64,000 nt of DNA from Pseudomonadota bacterium (GCA_023409795.1 JAEYQX010000087.1:1-64000); one strand, 5' to 3'; shown: positions 39,918-49,416, numbered from the stretch's first letter. The notes: a model not told the origin generated them from the sequence alone. Made by a program: numbers and translations.

Positions 39918-39941
39918 GGGCACGAGCCCGAGGGGATAGTG

Positions 39942-40880
39942 ATGAGCAGAGTAAAGTGCGCGATCATCGGATCGGGTAATATCGGCACGGATCTGATGGA
40001 AAAGCTGATCCGCTATCCGAAGAATCTGGAACTGGCAGCGGTGGTCGGTGTCGATCCCGCGTCCGAAGGTCTGGCCCGCGCGCGCGCGCATGGCGTGTTC
40101 GCCACCCATGAAGGTCTGGCCGGCCTGGTGGCATCGGATGTCTATGCCGAGATCGGTGTCGTGTTCGACGCCACCTCGGCTTATGCCCACAAGGACCACG
40201 ACGCCCGTCTGCGTGCCGATGGCAAGCTGGTGGTCGATCTGACGCCTGCGGCCATCGGTCCCTTTGTGGTTCCGGCGGTGAACGGGGACGAGAACCTCGA
40301 CAGCGGCAACGTCAACATGGTGACCTGCGGCGGTCAGGCCACCATTCCGATGGTGGCGGCAGTCAGCCAGGTCGCCAATGTGCGTTATGCCGAGATCATC
40401 GCCTCGGTGTCGTCGCGTTCGGCAGGGCCGGGCACGCGCGCCAATATCGACGAGTTCACCCGCACGACCGCCCGCGCCATCGAAAAGGTTGGCGGTGCCG
40501 AGCAGGGCAAGGCCATCATCATCCTGAACCCTGCCGAACCGCCCATGATCATGCGCGACACGGTGTTCACCCTGTCGGACGGCGCGGACGAGGATGCGAT
40601 CCGCGCCTCTGTCGAGGCCATGCTCGCCAAGGTCAGCGCCTATGTTCCGGGCTATCGCCTGAAGCAGCAGGTGCAGTTCGAACGCTTCGGCGACAACAAT
40701 CCGCTGACCATTCCGGGCCGGGGCCAGTTCAAGGGCATCAAGACCTCCATCTTCCTCGAAGTGGAAGGGGCAGGGGACTATCTGCCGCCCTATGCCGGCA
40801 ATCTCGACATCATGACTGCGGCCGCCAAGGCCACGGGCGAACTCCTGGCCGCCCGCCGCCAAGAGAAGGAGGCCGCATAA
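39942..40880 (+). CDS. hsaG: Acylating acetaldehyde/propanal dehydrogenase HsaG/TesF-like
   Basis: 312 residues from the ATG at 39942 (AGGGGA five bases upstream; the GTG at 39939 is too close). NAD-binding [14 protein letters not shown], catalytic Cys at about C129 in [12 protein letters not shown] and [17 protein letters not shown]. It turns the aldehyde channelled from HsaF (propanal in the steroid pathway) into propionyl-CoA. It forms a complex with the aldolase, whose ATG overlaps its stop (TAATG). Confidence 0.93.
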   Translation: MSRVKCAIIGSGNIGTDLMEKLIRYPKNLELAAVVGVDPASEGLARARAHGVFATHEGLAGLVASDVYAEIGVVFDATSAYAHKDHDARLRADGKLVVDLTPAAIGPFVVPAVNGDENLDSGNVNMVTCGGQATIPMVAAVSQVANVRYAEIIASVSSRSAGPGTRANIDEFTRTTARAIEKVGGAEQGKAIIILNPAEPPMIMRDTVFTLSDGADEDAIRASVEAMLAKVSAYVPGYRLKQQVQFERFGDNNPLTIPGRGQFKGIKTSIFLEVEGAGDYLPPYAGNLDIMTAAAKATGELLAARRQEKEAA

Positions 40881-41914
40881 TGGGCTTCGATGTGACCAAG
40901 GACCGCCTGTATATCCAGGACGTGACCCTGCGCGACGGCATGCACGCCATCCGTCACATGTATGGTCTGGATCAGGTGCGCGACATCGCCCGCGCCCTGG
41001 ACCGGGCCGGTGTTTCCGCCATCGAGGTCGCCCACGGCGACGGCCTGTCGGGGGCCAGCTTCAACTATGGCTTCGGGGCGCACACCGACTGGGAATGGCT
41101 GGAAGCCGTTGCCGAAGTGCTGGAAAAATCGGTTCTGACCACCCTGATCCTGCCGGGTGTCGGCACGGTCGAGGAACTGAAACGCGCCTATGATATCGGT
41201 GTGCGTTCGGTCCGCGTGGCCACCCTCTGCACTGAAGCCGACGTGTCCAGGCAGCACATCGGCATCGCCCGCGATCTGGGTATGGACGTCTCGGGCTTCC
41301 TGATGATGAGCCACATGATCGAGCCGGACGCCTTGGCCCAGCAGGCGCTGCTGATGGAATCCTATGGGGCCCAGTGCGTCTATGTGACCGACAGTGGCGG
41401 TGCGCTGGACATGGACGGCGTCAAGGCCCGCTTCGAAGCTTATGACCGTGTGCTGAAGCCGGAAACCGAGCGCGGCATCCATGCCCACCACAACCTGTCG
41501 CTGGGCGTGGCCAATTCGATCGTGGCGGCCCAGTGCGGTGCCGTTCGCATCGACGCCAGCCTGACGGGCATGGGCGCAGGGGCCGGCAATGCGCCGCTGG
41601 AAGTCTTCATCGCCGCCGCTGACCGCAAGGGCTGGAACCACGGTTGCGACGTCAGCGCCCTGATCGACGCGGCCGAGGACATCGTGCGCCCGCTCCAGGA
41701 CCGGCCTGTCCGCGTGGACCGCGAGACCCTGAGCCTCGGCTATGCGGGGGTCTATTCGTCCTTCCTGCGCCACGCCGAAAAGGCCGCCGAAGACTATGGT
41801 TTGTCCACGAAGGACATCCTCGTCGAACTGGGCCGCCGCCGCATGGTGGGCGGTCAGGAAGACATGATCGTCGATGTGGCCCTGGATATGCTCAAGGCCC
41901 GGGAAACGGCCTGA
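40880..41914 (+). CDS. hsaF: 4-hydroxy-2-oxohexanoate aldolase HsaF/TesG-like
   Basis: 344 residues, typical length. DRE-TIM metallolyase: [16 protein letters not shown] carries the Arg/Asp/His active-site residues (R18, D19, H22), [14 protein letters not shown] block reads [11 protein letters not shown], and [15 protein letters not shown] provides the metal-binding Hx[13 protein letters not shown] follows. It splits 4-hydroxy-2-oxohexanoate to pyruvate and propanal, passed to HsaG. Confidence 0.93.
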   Translation: MGFDVTKDRLYIQDVTLRDGMHAIRHMYGLDQVRDIARALDRAGVSAIEVAHGDGLSGASFNYGFGAHTDWEWLEAVAEVLEKSVLTTLILPGVGTVEELKRAYDIGVRSVRVATLCTEADVSRQHIGIARDLGMDVSGFLMMSHMIEPDALAQQALLMESYGAQCVYVTDSGGALDMDGVKARFEAYDRVLKPETERGIHAHHNLSLGVANSIVAAQCGAVRIDASLTGMGAGAGNAPLEVFIAAADRKGWNHGCDVSALIDAAEDIVRPLQDRPVRVDRETLSLGYAGVYSSFLRHAEKAAEDYGLSTKDILVELGRRRMVGGQEDMIVDVALDMLKARETA

Positions 41915-41917
41915 TCC

Positions 41918-42709
41918 ATGAGGCTGGCGCTTGACCATCTGACGGTCGGGGATGCAGCGCCCTGGCGGCTGGTTGAGGTCGCTGCCGACGCAGGCTATTC
42001 AGCCGCCTGCCTTTTCCTGCATGGCATGACCGTCCTGCCCTGCCTGCCGGCCTATTCCCTGCTGGATGACGCCCGGGCCCTGGCCCGCACCCAGCAAGCC
42101 CTTGAGCGCACCGGGCTGGCGGTTGACCTGGTCTATCCCTTCACCCTGACCAGCCGTACCCGTCCCGAAGCGTTCAGTTGGGCTCTCCAGGTCGCAGCCG
42201 AGCTTGGAGCCCACGGCGTCAATCTTCTGGCCTATGACCGCGACCCGGCTCGGTGCCAGGATCAGCTGGGGGCGGTGGCCGACATGGCTTCAGGCTTGGG
42301 TCTGCAAACCTTCCTGGAATTCTACCCGCAATCGGCAATCAAGGGCTTGGGGGAGGCGGCGGCCATGGTCCGGGCGGTTGGCCGGACCAATCTGAAGATC
42401 AATGTCGATATCCTGCATCTGTATCGCTCGGACAGCGCCATTGATGACCTGCCCGCCGCCGCCGACTGTATCGGCTATGCCCAGATTGCCGATGGACCGG
42501 TCAGCTTCTCGGGGAACCGCGACCGCGAGGCGGCCAGCCAGCGCGCCTTGCCCGGCGAGGGGCAGTTCGACATGGCGGGTTTCCTGGCGGCCCTGCCCAA
42601 TGGCACCCGCATAAGCGTCGAAGCGCCGGATGACGACGCCATCCTGGGTGGCGTTTCGGACATCGCCCGCGCCCGCCGGGCCTGGAAGCGGGCCTCGGCC
42701 GTCCTCTGA
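41918..42709 (+). CDS. Sugar phosphate isomerase/epimerase-like TIM-barrel protein
   Basis: 263 residues, 3 bp after hsaF and so in the same transcript. Xylose-isomerase-like/AP endonuclease 2 fold: GYSAACLFLHG, AELGAHGVNLLAYD, LGLQTFLEFYPQSAIKGL, LKINVDILHLYRSD (metal ligand region), IGYAQIADGP and a C-terminal ISVEAP strand. These enzymes isomerise or epimerise sugars or hydroxy-ketones or cleave related compounds. No such step is known to me in the hsa branch, so its role is open. Confidence 0.78.
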   Translation: MRLALDHLTVGDAAPWRLVEVAADAGYSAACLFLHGMTVLPCLPAYSLLDDARALARTQQALERTGLAVDLVYPFTLTSRTRPEAFSWALQVAAELGAHGVNLLAYDRDPARCQDQLGAVADMASGLGLQTFLEFYPQSAIKGLGEAAAMVRAVGRTNLKINVDILHLYRSDSAIDDLPAAADCIGYAQIADGPVSFSGNRDREAASQRALPGEGQFDMAGFLAALPNGTRISVEAPDDDAILGGVSDIARARRAWKRASAVL

Positions 42710-42737
42710 TACGCTAAGCCGTTCTACTCACCGCCCA

Positions 42738-42806
42738 GGATACGGCCAAAGGATGCAGCTTCAGCCGTATCCGGGCGATGCAGGGTCTCCGATCAGGAGA
42801 CCCTTT
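42738..42806 (+). terminator. Two hairpins ending the hsaA operon
   Basis: GGATACGGC (42738-42746) pairs with GCCGTATCC (42764-42772). Directly after it GGGTCTCC (42783-42790) pairs with GGAGACCC (42796-42803) around GATCA, followed by TTTCCCT. The second is a good rho-independent terminator for the plus-strand operon. Confidence 0.75.
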
Positions 42807-42850
42807 CCCTCCACACGAGACTGGCGCGCTCGTAAGGGTAGGGAAGGTTT

Positions 42851-42880
42851 TCATGTCCTGACCGTTCGGCCAGGACATGA
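42851..42880 (-). terminator. Perfect inverted repeat after the AKR operon
   Basis: TCATGTCCTG (42851-42860) and CAGGACATGA (42871-42880) are perfect 10 bp arms around a 10-base loop, 46 bp beyond the aldo/keto reductase stop. There is no T-run on the minus strand, so termination is likely but less certain. Confidence 0.45.
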
Positions 42881-42926
42881 TGAGGCCTGTCGGGCTGGGC
42901 CGAAAGCGCCGCAGTTTTCCCGGTCG

Positions 42927-43898
42927 TCATGAGGTCTTCAGGCGAGCCAGCTCATCGGCAGTCAGACGGATCGATGCGGCCTTCAGGCTTTCCTCGACCT
43001 GGGTGACACTGGAGGCCCCGATGATGGGCACGGTCTGCAGGGGCTGGTTGACCAGATAGGCCAGCACCAGATCATTGATGCTGATGCCCTTGGCTCCGGC
43101 CATTTCCTTCAGGACCGGCAAGCGCGCGCGGTTGGCGTCGTTCAGGTACATAGCCTTGAGGTCATCGCGCAGAGCCTCTTCGCCATCCTGGGCCAGCTTG
43201 GTGAAGACACCGCGGCTTTGCCCGGCATAGGGCACCATCGGCAGGCCACCCGCATGGACCGGCTGCAGACCATCCTCATAATAGAAGCCATAGCCGGCGG
43301 CCGCTGCACCTTCGGCGTTCGGAACTGCCAGGCCCCAGAAGGGCTGGATGGCGGCAAAACCGGCATGACCAACCGATCGGGCATAGGCCTGCGCCTCGTC
43401 AATGCGGGCGGGTGTCCAGTTGGAGGCACCGAAGTAGCGGATACGGCCGGCCTTCTGGTGCTCGATCAGGGCGTCGATGATGGTCTGGACCGACACAGCG
43501 GGATTGTCGGCGTGCAGCCAATAGAGGTCGATCGTCTCAATGCCGAGGTGCTCAAGGCTTTCGCCCAGGTCAGAGGTGATGTCCTCGGGCGTGACGCGAG
43601 GACGCCAGTCACCGACGCGCATGTCGAAGAAGCCGCCCTTGGTAGCGATGACCAGGTCTGCACGGTTGCGGGTTTTCAGCCAGGCCCCAATTGCGCGCTC
43701 ACTCGCACCCTTGGGGGCATCGGGAATCCAGTCGCCATAGGAACGGGCGGTGTCGATGAAGTTGCCCCCGCCCGCAACGAAGGCATCGAGCAGACTGTCG
43801 GACTTGGCCTGGTCATAGGCCGTGCCGAACATATTGGTGCCCAGGCACAGGGCGCTGACCTTGAGCGTGGTCTGGCCCAGTTGATGATGATCGAGCAT
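42927..43898 (-). CDS. Aldo/keto reductase
   Basis: 323 residues. Tetrad visible: Asp49 and Tyr54 (NFIDTARSYGDW), Lys87 (LVIATKGGF) and His129 (LYWLHADNP); GASNWTPARIDEA and the C-terminal PIIGASSVTQVEES complete the NADPH-binding barrel. Reduces or oxidises a carbonyl/alcohol; substrate unknown. It is the last gene of the five-gene operon starting at 48664, 12 bp after the dehydrogenase gene. Confidence 0.9.
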   Translation of the reverse strand: MLDHHQLGQTTLKVSALCLGTNMFGTAYDQAKSDSLLDAFVAGGGNFIDTARSYGDWIPDAPKGASERAIGAWLKTRNRADLVIATKGGFFDMRVGDWRPRVTPEDITSDLGESLEHLGIETIDLYWLHADNPAVSVQTIIDALIEHQKAGRIRYFGASNWTPARIDEAQAYARSVGHAGFAAIQPFWGLAVPNAEGAAAAGYGFYYEDGLQPVHAGGLPMVPYAGQSRGVFTKLAQDGEEALRDDLKAMYLNDANRARLPVLKEMAGAKGISINDLVLAYLVNQPLQTVPIIGASSVTQVEESLKAASIRLTADELARLKTS

Positions 43899-43910
43899 GT
43901 TGTCTCCGTC

Positions 43911-44819
43911 TCAGGCGTCGAGGCGAGGGGTTTGGACGCCGGCCAGACGGCAGGCGTATTCGAGAAGGGCGGAATAGTCCTTGTCGTGCAGGTCACTGGC
44001 GCGCGCCGCGCCGAACACCGCGTGCGCAGCCGACCCTACAGGCAGGCCAATGCGATTTTCAGCCGCCGCATTGATGGCCAGGCTCATGTCCTTGAAGGCG
44101 AGGTCGATTGTGAAGCCGGGCGCGAGATCGCCATTTAGCACCTTGGTCGCCAGGGCAATCTGGAACTGACCATTATTGGCCGTGGTCGAGCCGGTAACAC
44201 TCTTCATGGTGTCGATATCGAGGCCCAGTTTGGTGCCCAGGGCAATGGCCTCGGACACGACCTGGGCCGTGGTCAGCAGCATGAAGTTATTGATGACCTT
44301 CATGCGTTGGCCCATGCCTGCGGGACCGCAGCGGTGGATGGCCGTGCCCATGGCGTTCAGCAGGGGTTCGACTGCGGCGAAGGTCTCGTCGTCGCCGCCC
44401 ACCATGAACAGGCTCTCGCCGCGCTCGGCATGGGACACCAGGCGACCAACGGGCGTGTCGATGAAGCGGATGCCCTTTTCGGCGCAGGCGCTGGCCAGGC
44501 GATCCGTGCCCTTGGGGTCGATGGTGCTCATGTCCATCAGCACCTTGCCCGAGCGCAGCACCGAAAGAACGCCCTGGTCACCCAGGACCACAGCTTCAAC
44601 ATGAGCTGTGGCGGGCAGCATGGTGATGACAATGTCAGCCTGGGCCGAGGCTTCGGTGATCGAGCCGGCCGAGGTCGCGCCCAGGGCAACCAGCCGGGCG
44701 ATCTTTTCGGCATCGATGTCATAGGCCACGACCTGAAAGCCCTTGCGCACCAGGTTCGATGCCATGGGCAGGCCCATGGCCCCCAAGCCGATAAAACCGA
44801 TCTTGCGTGTATCGCTCAT
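43911..44819 (-). CDS. 3-hydroxyisobutyrate dehydrogenase-family NAD(P)-dependent dehydrogenase
   Basis: 302 residues. Rossmann start IGFIGLGAMGLPMASNL, VITMLPATAHVEAVV, the substrate-binding FIDTPVGRLVSHAERGES, and the catalytic lysine in GQRMKVINNFMLLTTAQ. The family covers 3-hydroxyisobutyrate, tartronate semialdehyde, 4-hydroxybutyrate and sulfolactaldehyde reductases; the PVGR variant of the usual PVSGG motif points away from true 3-HIB dehydrogenase. It lies 1 bp from the ALDH gene, so a hydroxy-acid/semialdehyde/acid sequence is plausible. Confidence 0.87.
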   Translation of the reverse strand: MSDTRKIGFIGLGAMGLPMASNLVRKGFQVVAYDIDAEKIARLVALGATSAGSITEASAQADIVITMLPATAHVEAVVLGDQGVLSVLRSGKVLMDMSTIDPKGTDRLASACAEKGIRFIDTPVGRLVSHAERGESLFMVGGDDETFAAVEPLLNAMGTAIHRCGPAGMGQRMKVINNFMLLTTAQVVSEAIALGTKLGLDIDTMKSVTGSTTANNGQFQIALATKVLNGDLAPGFTIDLAFKDMSLAINAAAENRIGLPVGSAAHAVFGAARASDLHDKDYSALLEYACRLAGVQTPRLDA

Positions 44820-44820
44820 C

Positions 44821-46272
44821 CTAGACCTCCCCGTGGTTTGTGTAGGTTGTCTTCATCTCGGTGAAGAACTCGGCCGCCGCCGTGCCCTGTTCCCGGCCGC
44901 CAAAGCCGGACGGCGCGCGCCCGCCGAAGGGCGCGTGATATTCAACTCCGGCTGTCGGGGCATTGATCATCACCATCCCGGCGGGCGACTGGCGACGGAA
45001 GCGTTCGGCCGATCTCAGGTCTGTGGTGCAGATGCCCGAGGACAGGGCCAGCTCGCAGTCACGCGCCGTGGCTATGGCCTCGTCCAGGTCCGCGACCTTG
45101 ATCACCCCGGCCACCGGGCCAAACACCTCTTCACGGTTCAGGTGCATGTCATTGCGGGTGCCCACGAACAGGGTGGGGGCCAGGTAATGGCCGCGATAGC
45201 CGGTTTCGACCTCCGCGCCGCCAGCGACCAGCTCGCATCCATCGTTCAGCGCCGAGGCAATGAATTCGAGATCCTTGGCCAGCTGGGGGCCTGTGGCGAC
45301 AGGGCCGATCTGACTGCCGTCCTCGAGCGCGTGGCCAACCTTCAGAGCCTGGACCCTGGGGACCAGCTTTTCGACGAAAGCATCGTGGATTCCCTCGGTG
45401 ACGATCAGGCGCGAAGAGCCGGTGCATCTCTGGCCTGTCTGGCCCCAGGTCCCCTGCAAGGCCACGTCAACCGCCAGGTCGAGATCGGCATCGTCCAGGA
45501 CGACCAGCGGATTCTTGCCGCCCAGCTCCAGCTGGACCTTGGTCATGGTGTCAGCCGCCTGCTTCAACAGGTCCTGTCCCGCTGGCGTGGAGCCGGTAAA
45601 GCTCAGGGCGTCCGATCCGGCCAGAAGCGGCGGGACCAGGCTCCGGCCCGAGCCGTTGAGCAGGTTCACCACGCCCGCTGGCAGGCCCGCCTTCTCCAGG
45701 GCCTGGACCAGCAGGACGGCGCAGCCCGGCGTGAAGTTGGATGGTTTCAGGATACAGGTGTTGCCATAGGCCAGGGCTGCCGCGATCTTCCAGGCCGGGA
45801 TGGCGACCGGGAAGTTCCAGGGCGTCACGATCAGGCAGACGCCCACCGGCTCATAGTCGACCCGAATACTGTGGCCGGGGCGAAGGGACGGCAGGGTCGC
45901 GCCGGGATGACGCAGGGCCTCACCGGCGAAATAGTGGAAGACCTGGGCGGCGCGAACCGCTTCCCCGATGGCCTCGGGCAGGATCTTGCCCTCTTCCAGT
46001 GCCAGCATTCGTCCCATGTCGCTGGCGGTCTCAAGCAGGATGTCGCCGGTCCTGCGCAGGATGTCTGCACGAAGCTGGATATTGGAACGGCTCCAGCCAT
46101 CCAGGGCCCTGCGCGCCGCCTCGAGGGTTTCGTCAACCAGGCTGGTGGGGGCGGCGTAGTAGGTGCCCACGTGATGGGTCAGGTCGGACGGGCTGAAGGT
46201 CTCGAAGGCATGGCCGTCGTCCCGCCACGTCCCGTCCACAAGGTTCAGGCCGATAAAGGGTGTGTTGGTCAT
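44821..46272 (-). CDS. NAD(P)-dependent aldehyde dehydrogenase
   Basis: 483 residues. PWNFPVAIPAWKIAAALAYG, FTGSTPAGQDLLK (cofactor), QLELGGKNPLVVLD with the general-base Glu, GQRCTGSSRL with the nucleophilic Cys, and EVFGPVAGVIKV. It resembles semialdehyde dehydrogenases of the 2,5-dioxovalerate/succinate semialdehyde group. Its start overlaps the CoA-transferase stop by 4 bp (ATGA). It presumably oxidises an aldehyde produced in the same operon's pathway. Confidence 0.9.
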   Translation of the reverse strand: MTNTPFIGLNLVDGTWRDDGHAFETFSPSDLTHHVGTYYAAPTSLVDETLEAARRALDGWSRSNIQLRADILRRTGDILLETASDMGRMLALEEGKILPEAIGEAVRAAQVFHYFAGEALRHPGATLPSLRPGHSIRVDYEPVGVCLIVTPWNFPVAIPAWKIAAALAYGNTCILKPSNFTPGCAVLLVQALEKAGLPAGVVNLLNGSGRSLVPPLLAGSDALSFTGSTPAGQDLLKQAADTMTKVQLELGGKNPLVVLDDADLDLAVDVALQGTWGQTGQRCTGSSRLIVTEGIHDAFVEKLVPRVQALKVGHALEDGSQIGPVATGPQLAKDLEFIASALNDGCELVAGGAEVETGYRGHYLAPTLFVGTRNDMHLNREEVFGPVAGVIKVADLDEAIATARDCELALSSGICTTDLRSAERFRRQSPAGMVMINAPTAGVEYHAPFGGRAPSGFGGREQGTAAAEFFTEMKTTYTNHGEV

Positions 46273-47504
46273 TGGAGAGTATCCTCAAGGATGCCTTGTC
46301 GCGCGAGGGCCCCGATTTCATCGTCAGAAAGGCCCAGGTATTCGCGCAGGACGGCGGCGGTATCGGCCCCGCGCACGGGGGGTGCCTGCCGATAGGTGGC
46401 GGGCGATTTCGACAGGCGGGCCGGGAAGGCCAGGGACCGGATGCTCTGTCCGTCGCGGTCCAGGGTCTGGATCAGATCGCGCGCGGCCACCTGGGGATCA
46501 GCCAAAGCATCGGGGATGGAGTTGACGGGGCCGCCGGGCAGGCCTCTCGCCTGCATCGCGCCGAGCAGGTCCTGGCTTGTCCATTGCTGGATCGCCGGTC
46601 CCATTAGGGCCTGCAGGGCCCTGCGATGGGTGCTGCGTCCGCTGTTGGTGGCAAAGCGCGGGTCCGTGCCCAGGTCATCCAGACCGATCAGGACACAGAA
46701 ATCCCGGAACTGCTTGTCCGTGCCGACGGCGACCAGGACATGGCCGTCGGCGGTGGCGAAATCCTGGTAGGGGACGACGTTGGGATGCTCGTTCGCCAGC
46801 CGACCAGGCACCATCCCGCCGTTGAGGTAATTCGAGGCCTGGTTGGCCAGCAGACTCAGCTGGGTATCCAGCAGGGCGCAGTCGATATGCTGGCCCTCGC
46901 CGGTGTGGGTCCGGTGATTGACGGCGGCCAGGATGGCGATGGTGGCGTAAAGGCCCGTGAACAGATCGCTGACCGGGATCCCGACCTTGGTCGGCGCACC
47001 TCCCTGGTCGTCGGGGAAGCCGGTCACGCTCATCAGGCCGCTCATGCCCTGGACCAGAAAGTCATAGCCGCCCCGGTGGGCGTGGGGCCCGTCCTGCCCG
47101 AAGCCGGTGATGGAGCAATAGATCAGGTCAGGCTTGAGAGCGCTCAGGCTGGCGTAGTCGAGCCCGTATCGCGCCAGGGCCCCCACCTTGAAATTCTCCA
47201 CCAGAATGTCGGCCTGGACGACCAGCTGCCGGATCAGGCTGGCTCCACCTTCGTGGGCCAGGTTGATCGAGATGCCCCGCTTGTTGCGGTTGGTGGCAAG
47301 ATAATAGGCAGCATCGCCCGAGCCATCGTCCAGGAAGGGTGGCCCCCAGCGACGGGTCTCGTCTCCGACGCCAGGCAGTTCCACCTTGATGACCTCGGCA
47401 CCCAGGTCGCCCAGGATCTGGGTCGACCAGGGGCCAGCCAGGACCTTGGAAAGGTCCAGCACCCTCAGCCCGTCCAACGGGCCTTTACAGCCCGTCCCGG
47501 TCAT
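46269..47504 (-). CDS. CaiB/BaiF family (class III) CoA-transferase
   Basis: 411 residues. GLRVLDLSKVLAGPWSTQIL and GAEVIKVELPGVGDETR at the N-terminus, NRNKRGISINL, then SITGFGQDG and GGYDFLVQGMSGLMSVTG with the catalytic Asp, all typical of class III transferases. It moves CoA from a donor such as succinyl-CoA to a carboxylic acid, activating it without ATP. Overlaps the neighbouring acyl-CoA dehydrogenase and ALDH genes by 4 bp each, implying one pathway: acid activation followed by dehydrogenation. Confidence 0.9.
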   Translation of the reverse strand: MTGTGCKGPLDGLRVLDLSKVLAGPWSTQILGDLGAEVIKVELPGVGDETRRWGPPFLDDGSGDAAYYLATNRNKRGISINLAHEGGASLIRQLVVQADILVENFKVGALARYGLDYASLSALKPDLIYCSITGFGQDGPHAHRGGYDFLVQGMSGLMSVTGFPDDQGGAPTKVGIPVSDLFTGLYATIAILAAVNHRTHTGEGQHIDCALLDTQLSLLANQASNYLNGGMVPGRLANEHPNVVPYQDFATADGHVLVAVGTDKQFRDFCVLIGLDDLGTDPRFATNSGRSTHRRALQALMGPAIQQWTSQDLLGAMQARGLPGGPVNSIPDALADPQVAARDLIQTLDRDGQSIRSLAFPARLSKSPATYRQAPPVRGADTAAVLREYLGLSDDEIGALARQGILEDTLQ

Positions 47505-48664
47505 TTTGCGCGCTGGTTGAAACGACGACCGGCCAGGGCCGCCGCGATATTGACCTTCTGGATGTCGATCGAGCCGCCGGCAATGCCCCAGCCCCAGGCG
47601 TCGCGGAAGCGTTGCTCGGCAGGATACTCCTTGGAATAGCCATAGCCGCCCATCAGCTGCATGGCCTTGCCCGTGACGTCGCGGACCATTTCATTGGCAA
47701 AGCACTTGGCCATCGAGCTTGCGGCAACGTCGGGGAAGCCCGTGCCAATGGTGGCGACAGCCTTGTGGATCAGCAGGCGCGAGGCTTCCACCTGCATGGC
47801 CATCTCGGCGATCTTCATCTGCACCGCCTGGAAGTCGATCAGCGACTTTGAGAAGGCCTTGCGCTCCTGCACATAGTCCAGGACATCTTCAAAGGCCGCA
47901 GCCGCGATGCCCAGGGACATGGTGGCGTTACCGCACCGTTCCAGGCAGAAGGCCCCCATCAGCTTGCCGAAACCACCTGCAGGTGCGACCAGATTTTCCA
48001 GCGGCACCTCGACGTTGTCGAGCATGATGTCGGCGCTGTAGACGCCTCGGAAACCCATCAGGTTTTCGCGTGCGCCATAGGACATGCCGGGCGTGTCGTG
48101 ATCGACATAGACCGCACCGATACCCTTGGCACCGGGCGCGTCGCTGAGCTTGCAATACACCAGGTAGCCGTCCGAGCGACCGCCGCCGGAGGACCAGCGC
48201 TTCAGGCCGTTCAGGATGATCTTGTCGCCCTTGATTTCGGCGCGGGTGGTCAGGTCGGTCAGGGCCGTGCCGGCATCCGGTTCAGACATGGCGATAGCCA
48301 CCACGTGTTCGCCACGGCACACGGCCGGCAGGATGCGCTGCTTCAGCGCCTCGGTGCCCAGGTATTCGATGGCCTTAACCGGACCGACCGAGCTTTCGAA
48401 GATCGGAAAGGCCATGCCGGGATGAATGCGGGCGAACTCCTCCAGCACCAGGAGGGCCTCAAGACCACCCAGGCCCAGCCCACCGTATTCGGTTCGGATG
48501 TTCACGCCCATGAAGCCCATTTCACCGAGCTTCTTTTTCCAGTCTTTCGAGAGAGGCTCGTTAGAACGCTCGATCTCAAGGCCAACTGCCGCCATTTCGC
48601 CGCGTGCGAAGGCCCGCGCCGCATCGCGCAGGGCTGCCTGGTCGGCCGTCAACTGAAAGTCCAT
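47501..48664 (-). CDS. Acyl-CoA dehydrogenase
   Basis: 387 residues, full length. TEYGGLGLGGLEALLVLEE, the FAD/substrate loop AIAMSEPDAGTALTDL, WSSGGGRSDGYLVY, ERKAFSKSLIDFQAVQMKIAE and a C-terminal QLMGGYGYSKEYPAEQRFRDAW cut before the IDIQKVNIA end, where the usual T/S-x-E-IQ is SIDIQK. First gene of the CaiB/ALDH/HIBADH/AKR operon, behind a TGAACATTTGT site. Substrate unknown; probably the CoA ester made by the adjacent CoA-transferase. Confidence 0.9.
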   Translation of the reverse strand: MDFQLTADQAALRDAARAFARGEMAAVGLEIERSNEPLSKDWKKKLGEMGFMGVNIRTEYGGLGLGGLEALLVLEEFARIHPGMAFPIFESSVGPVKAIEYLGTEALKQRILPAVCRGEHVVAIAMSEPDAGTALTDLTTRAEIKGDKIILNGLKRWSSGGGRSDGYLVYCKLSDAPGAKGIGAVYVDHDTPGMSYGARENLMGFRGVYSADIMLDNVEVPLENLVAPAGGFGKLMGAFCLERCGNATMSLGIAAAAFEDVLDYVQERKAFSKSLIDFQAVQMKIAEMAMQVEASRLLIHKAVATIGTGFPDVAASSMAKCFANEMVRDVTGKAMQLMGGYGYSKEYPAEQRFRDAWGWGIAGGSIDIQKVNIAAALAGRRFNQRAK

Positions 48665-48727
48665 GTCCCACTCCTCTTGCTTAAGAGTCAGACTTAGACT
48701 TGAAGTTTTACGGATTCCAGCACTTTT

Positions 48728-48741
48728 TGAACATTTGTGCG
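48728..48741. promoter_or_regulatory. Candidate operator, TGAACATTTGT motif (site 4)
   Basis: TGAACATTTGTGCG lies 64 bp upstream of the acyl-CoA dehydrogenase start and just beyond the tetR stop. The left arm and centre match the TGAACA-TT-TGTTCA palindrome exactly, the right arm partly. Confidence 0.5.
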
Positions 48742-48756
48742 GTTATAGCGAGCGTT

Positions 48757-49416
48757 CTATAGGGCATGAGATTCCAGATACTCGTTCAGGACCTCATCCT
48801 TAAGCCCCAGGCCCCGCCCGGCAAAGCGGACCAGATCGGCGAGTCGCTTGTCGGTTCCCCCGGCATAGGCCCCGACATCTCCGCCCTTGCCCGCCGTGGC
48901 CAGGGTCACGGTCGAGCCGAGGTGTTCCAGAAACATGACGATATTCTCGACCGCCACTTCCGCGCCGGTCAGGTGGCCGGCCGCCCGGGCTTCCGCGATG
49001 GCCTGGGCCAGGGCAGGTCGCGACACCCGCACGGCGCGCCGGTAGGCCAGCTTGGCATAATCCCCCTCGGAGGCGAGGTTGGCGGCCAGGATCCGGACCC
49101 GCTCCACATGGTCCGGCTCCGGCTCCAGACAGGCGCGGAAATAGGCTTCAAGCATGACCATCAGGCCTTCCGCACCGGCCAGGGTCAGGCCGACCTGGGC
49201 ATAGATCTGGTCCTGCTCCTCGATCAGGTTCCGCAGCACCGCCCGATGCAGGGCGTCCTTGTTGGGGAAGTGCCGGAAGATCAGCGCATCAGAAATCTGG
49301 GCCTCCGCTGCAATCTGCAACGATGAGGCTTTCAGGCCGTGCAGGGCAAAGGCACGGCGCGCCCCAGCCAGGATGGTGGCGCGGCGGTCGGCGGCGGAGA
49401 GGCGCTTGCGGGACAT
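48757..49416 (-). CDS. TetR/AcrR family transcriptional regulator
   Basis: 219 residues, ATG at 49414-49416. The N-terminal HTH is clear (RRATILAGARRAFALHGLKA, LQIAAEAQISDALIFRHF, DALHRAVLRNL). The C-terminal domain (EAYFRACLEPEPDHVERVRI) would bind ligand. It has no obvious ribosome site: a TGAACA-type palindrome half lies across the start codon itself, so autorepression is plausible. It sits upstream of the five-gene acyl-CoA dehydrogenase/CaiB operon on the same strand and is the best candidate reader of the TGAACATTTGTTCA sites, in the way KstR-type TetR proteins control steroid genes (inference). Confidence 0.88.
   Translation of the reverse strand: MSRKRLSAADRRATILAGARRAFALHGLKASSLQIAAEAQISDALIFRHFPNKDALHRAVLRNLIEEQDQIYAQVGLTLAGAEGLMVMLEAYFRACLEPEPDHVERVRILAANLASEGDYAKLAYRRAVRVSRPALAQAIAEARAAGHLTGAEVAVENIVMFLEHLGSTVTLATAGKGGDVGAYAGGTDKRLADLVRFAGRGLGLKDEVLNEYLESHAL

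Noticed and set aside
44743..46395. 550-codon plus-strand open frame across the ALDH and HIBADH-like genes
   Set aside because: Shadow of two clear enzymes on the other strand; spans their junction and has no recognisable domain.
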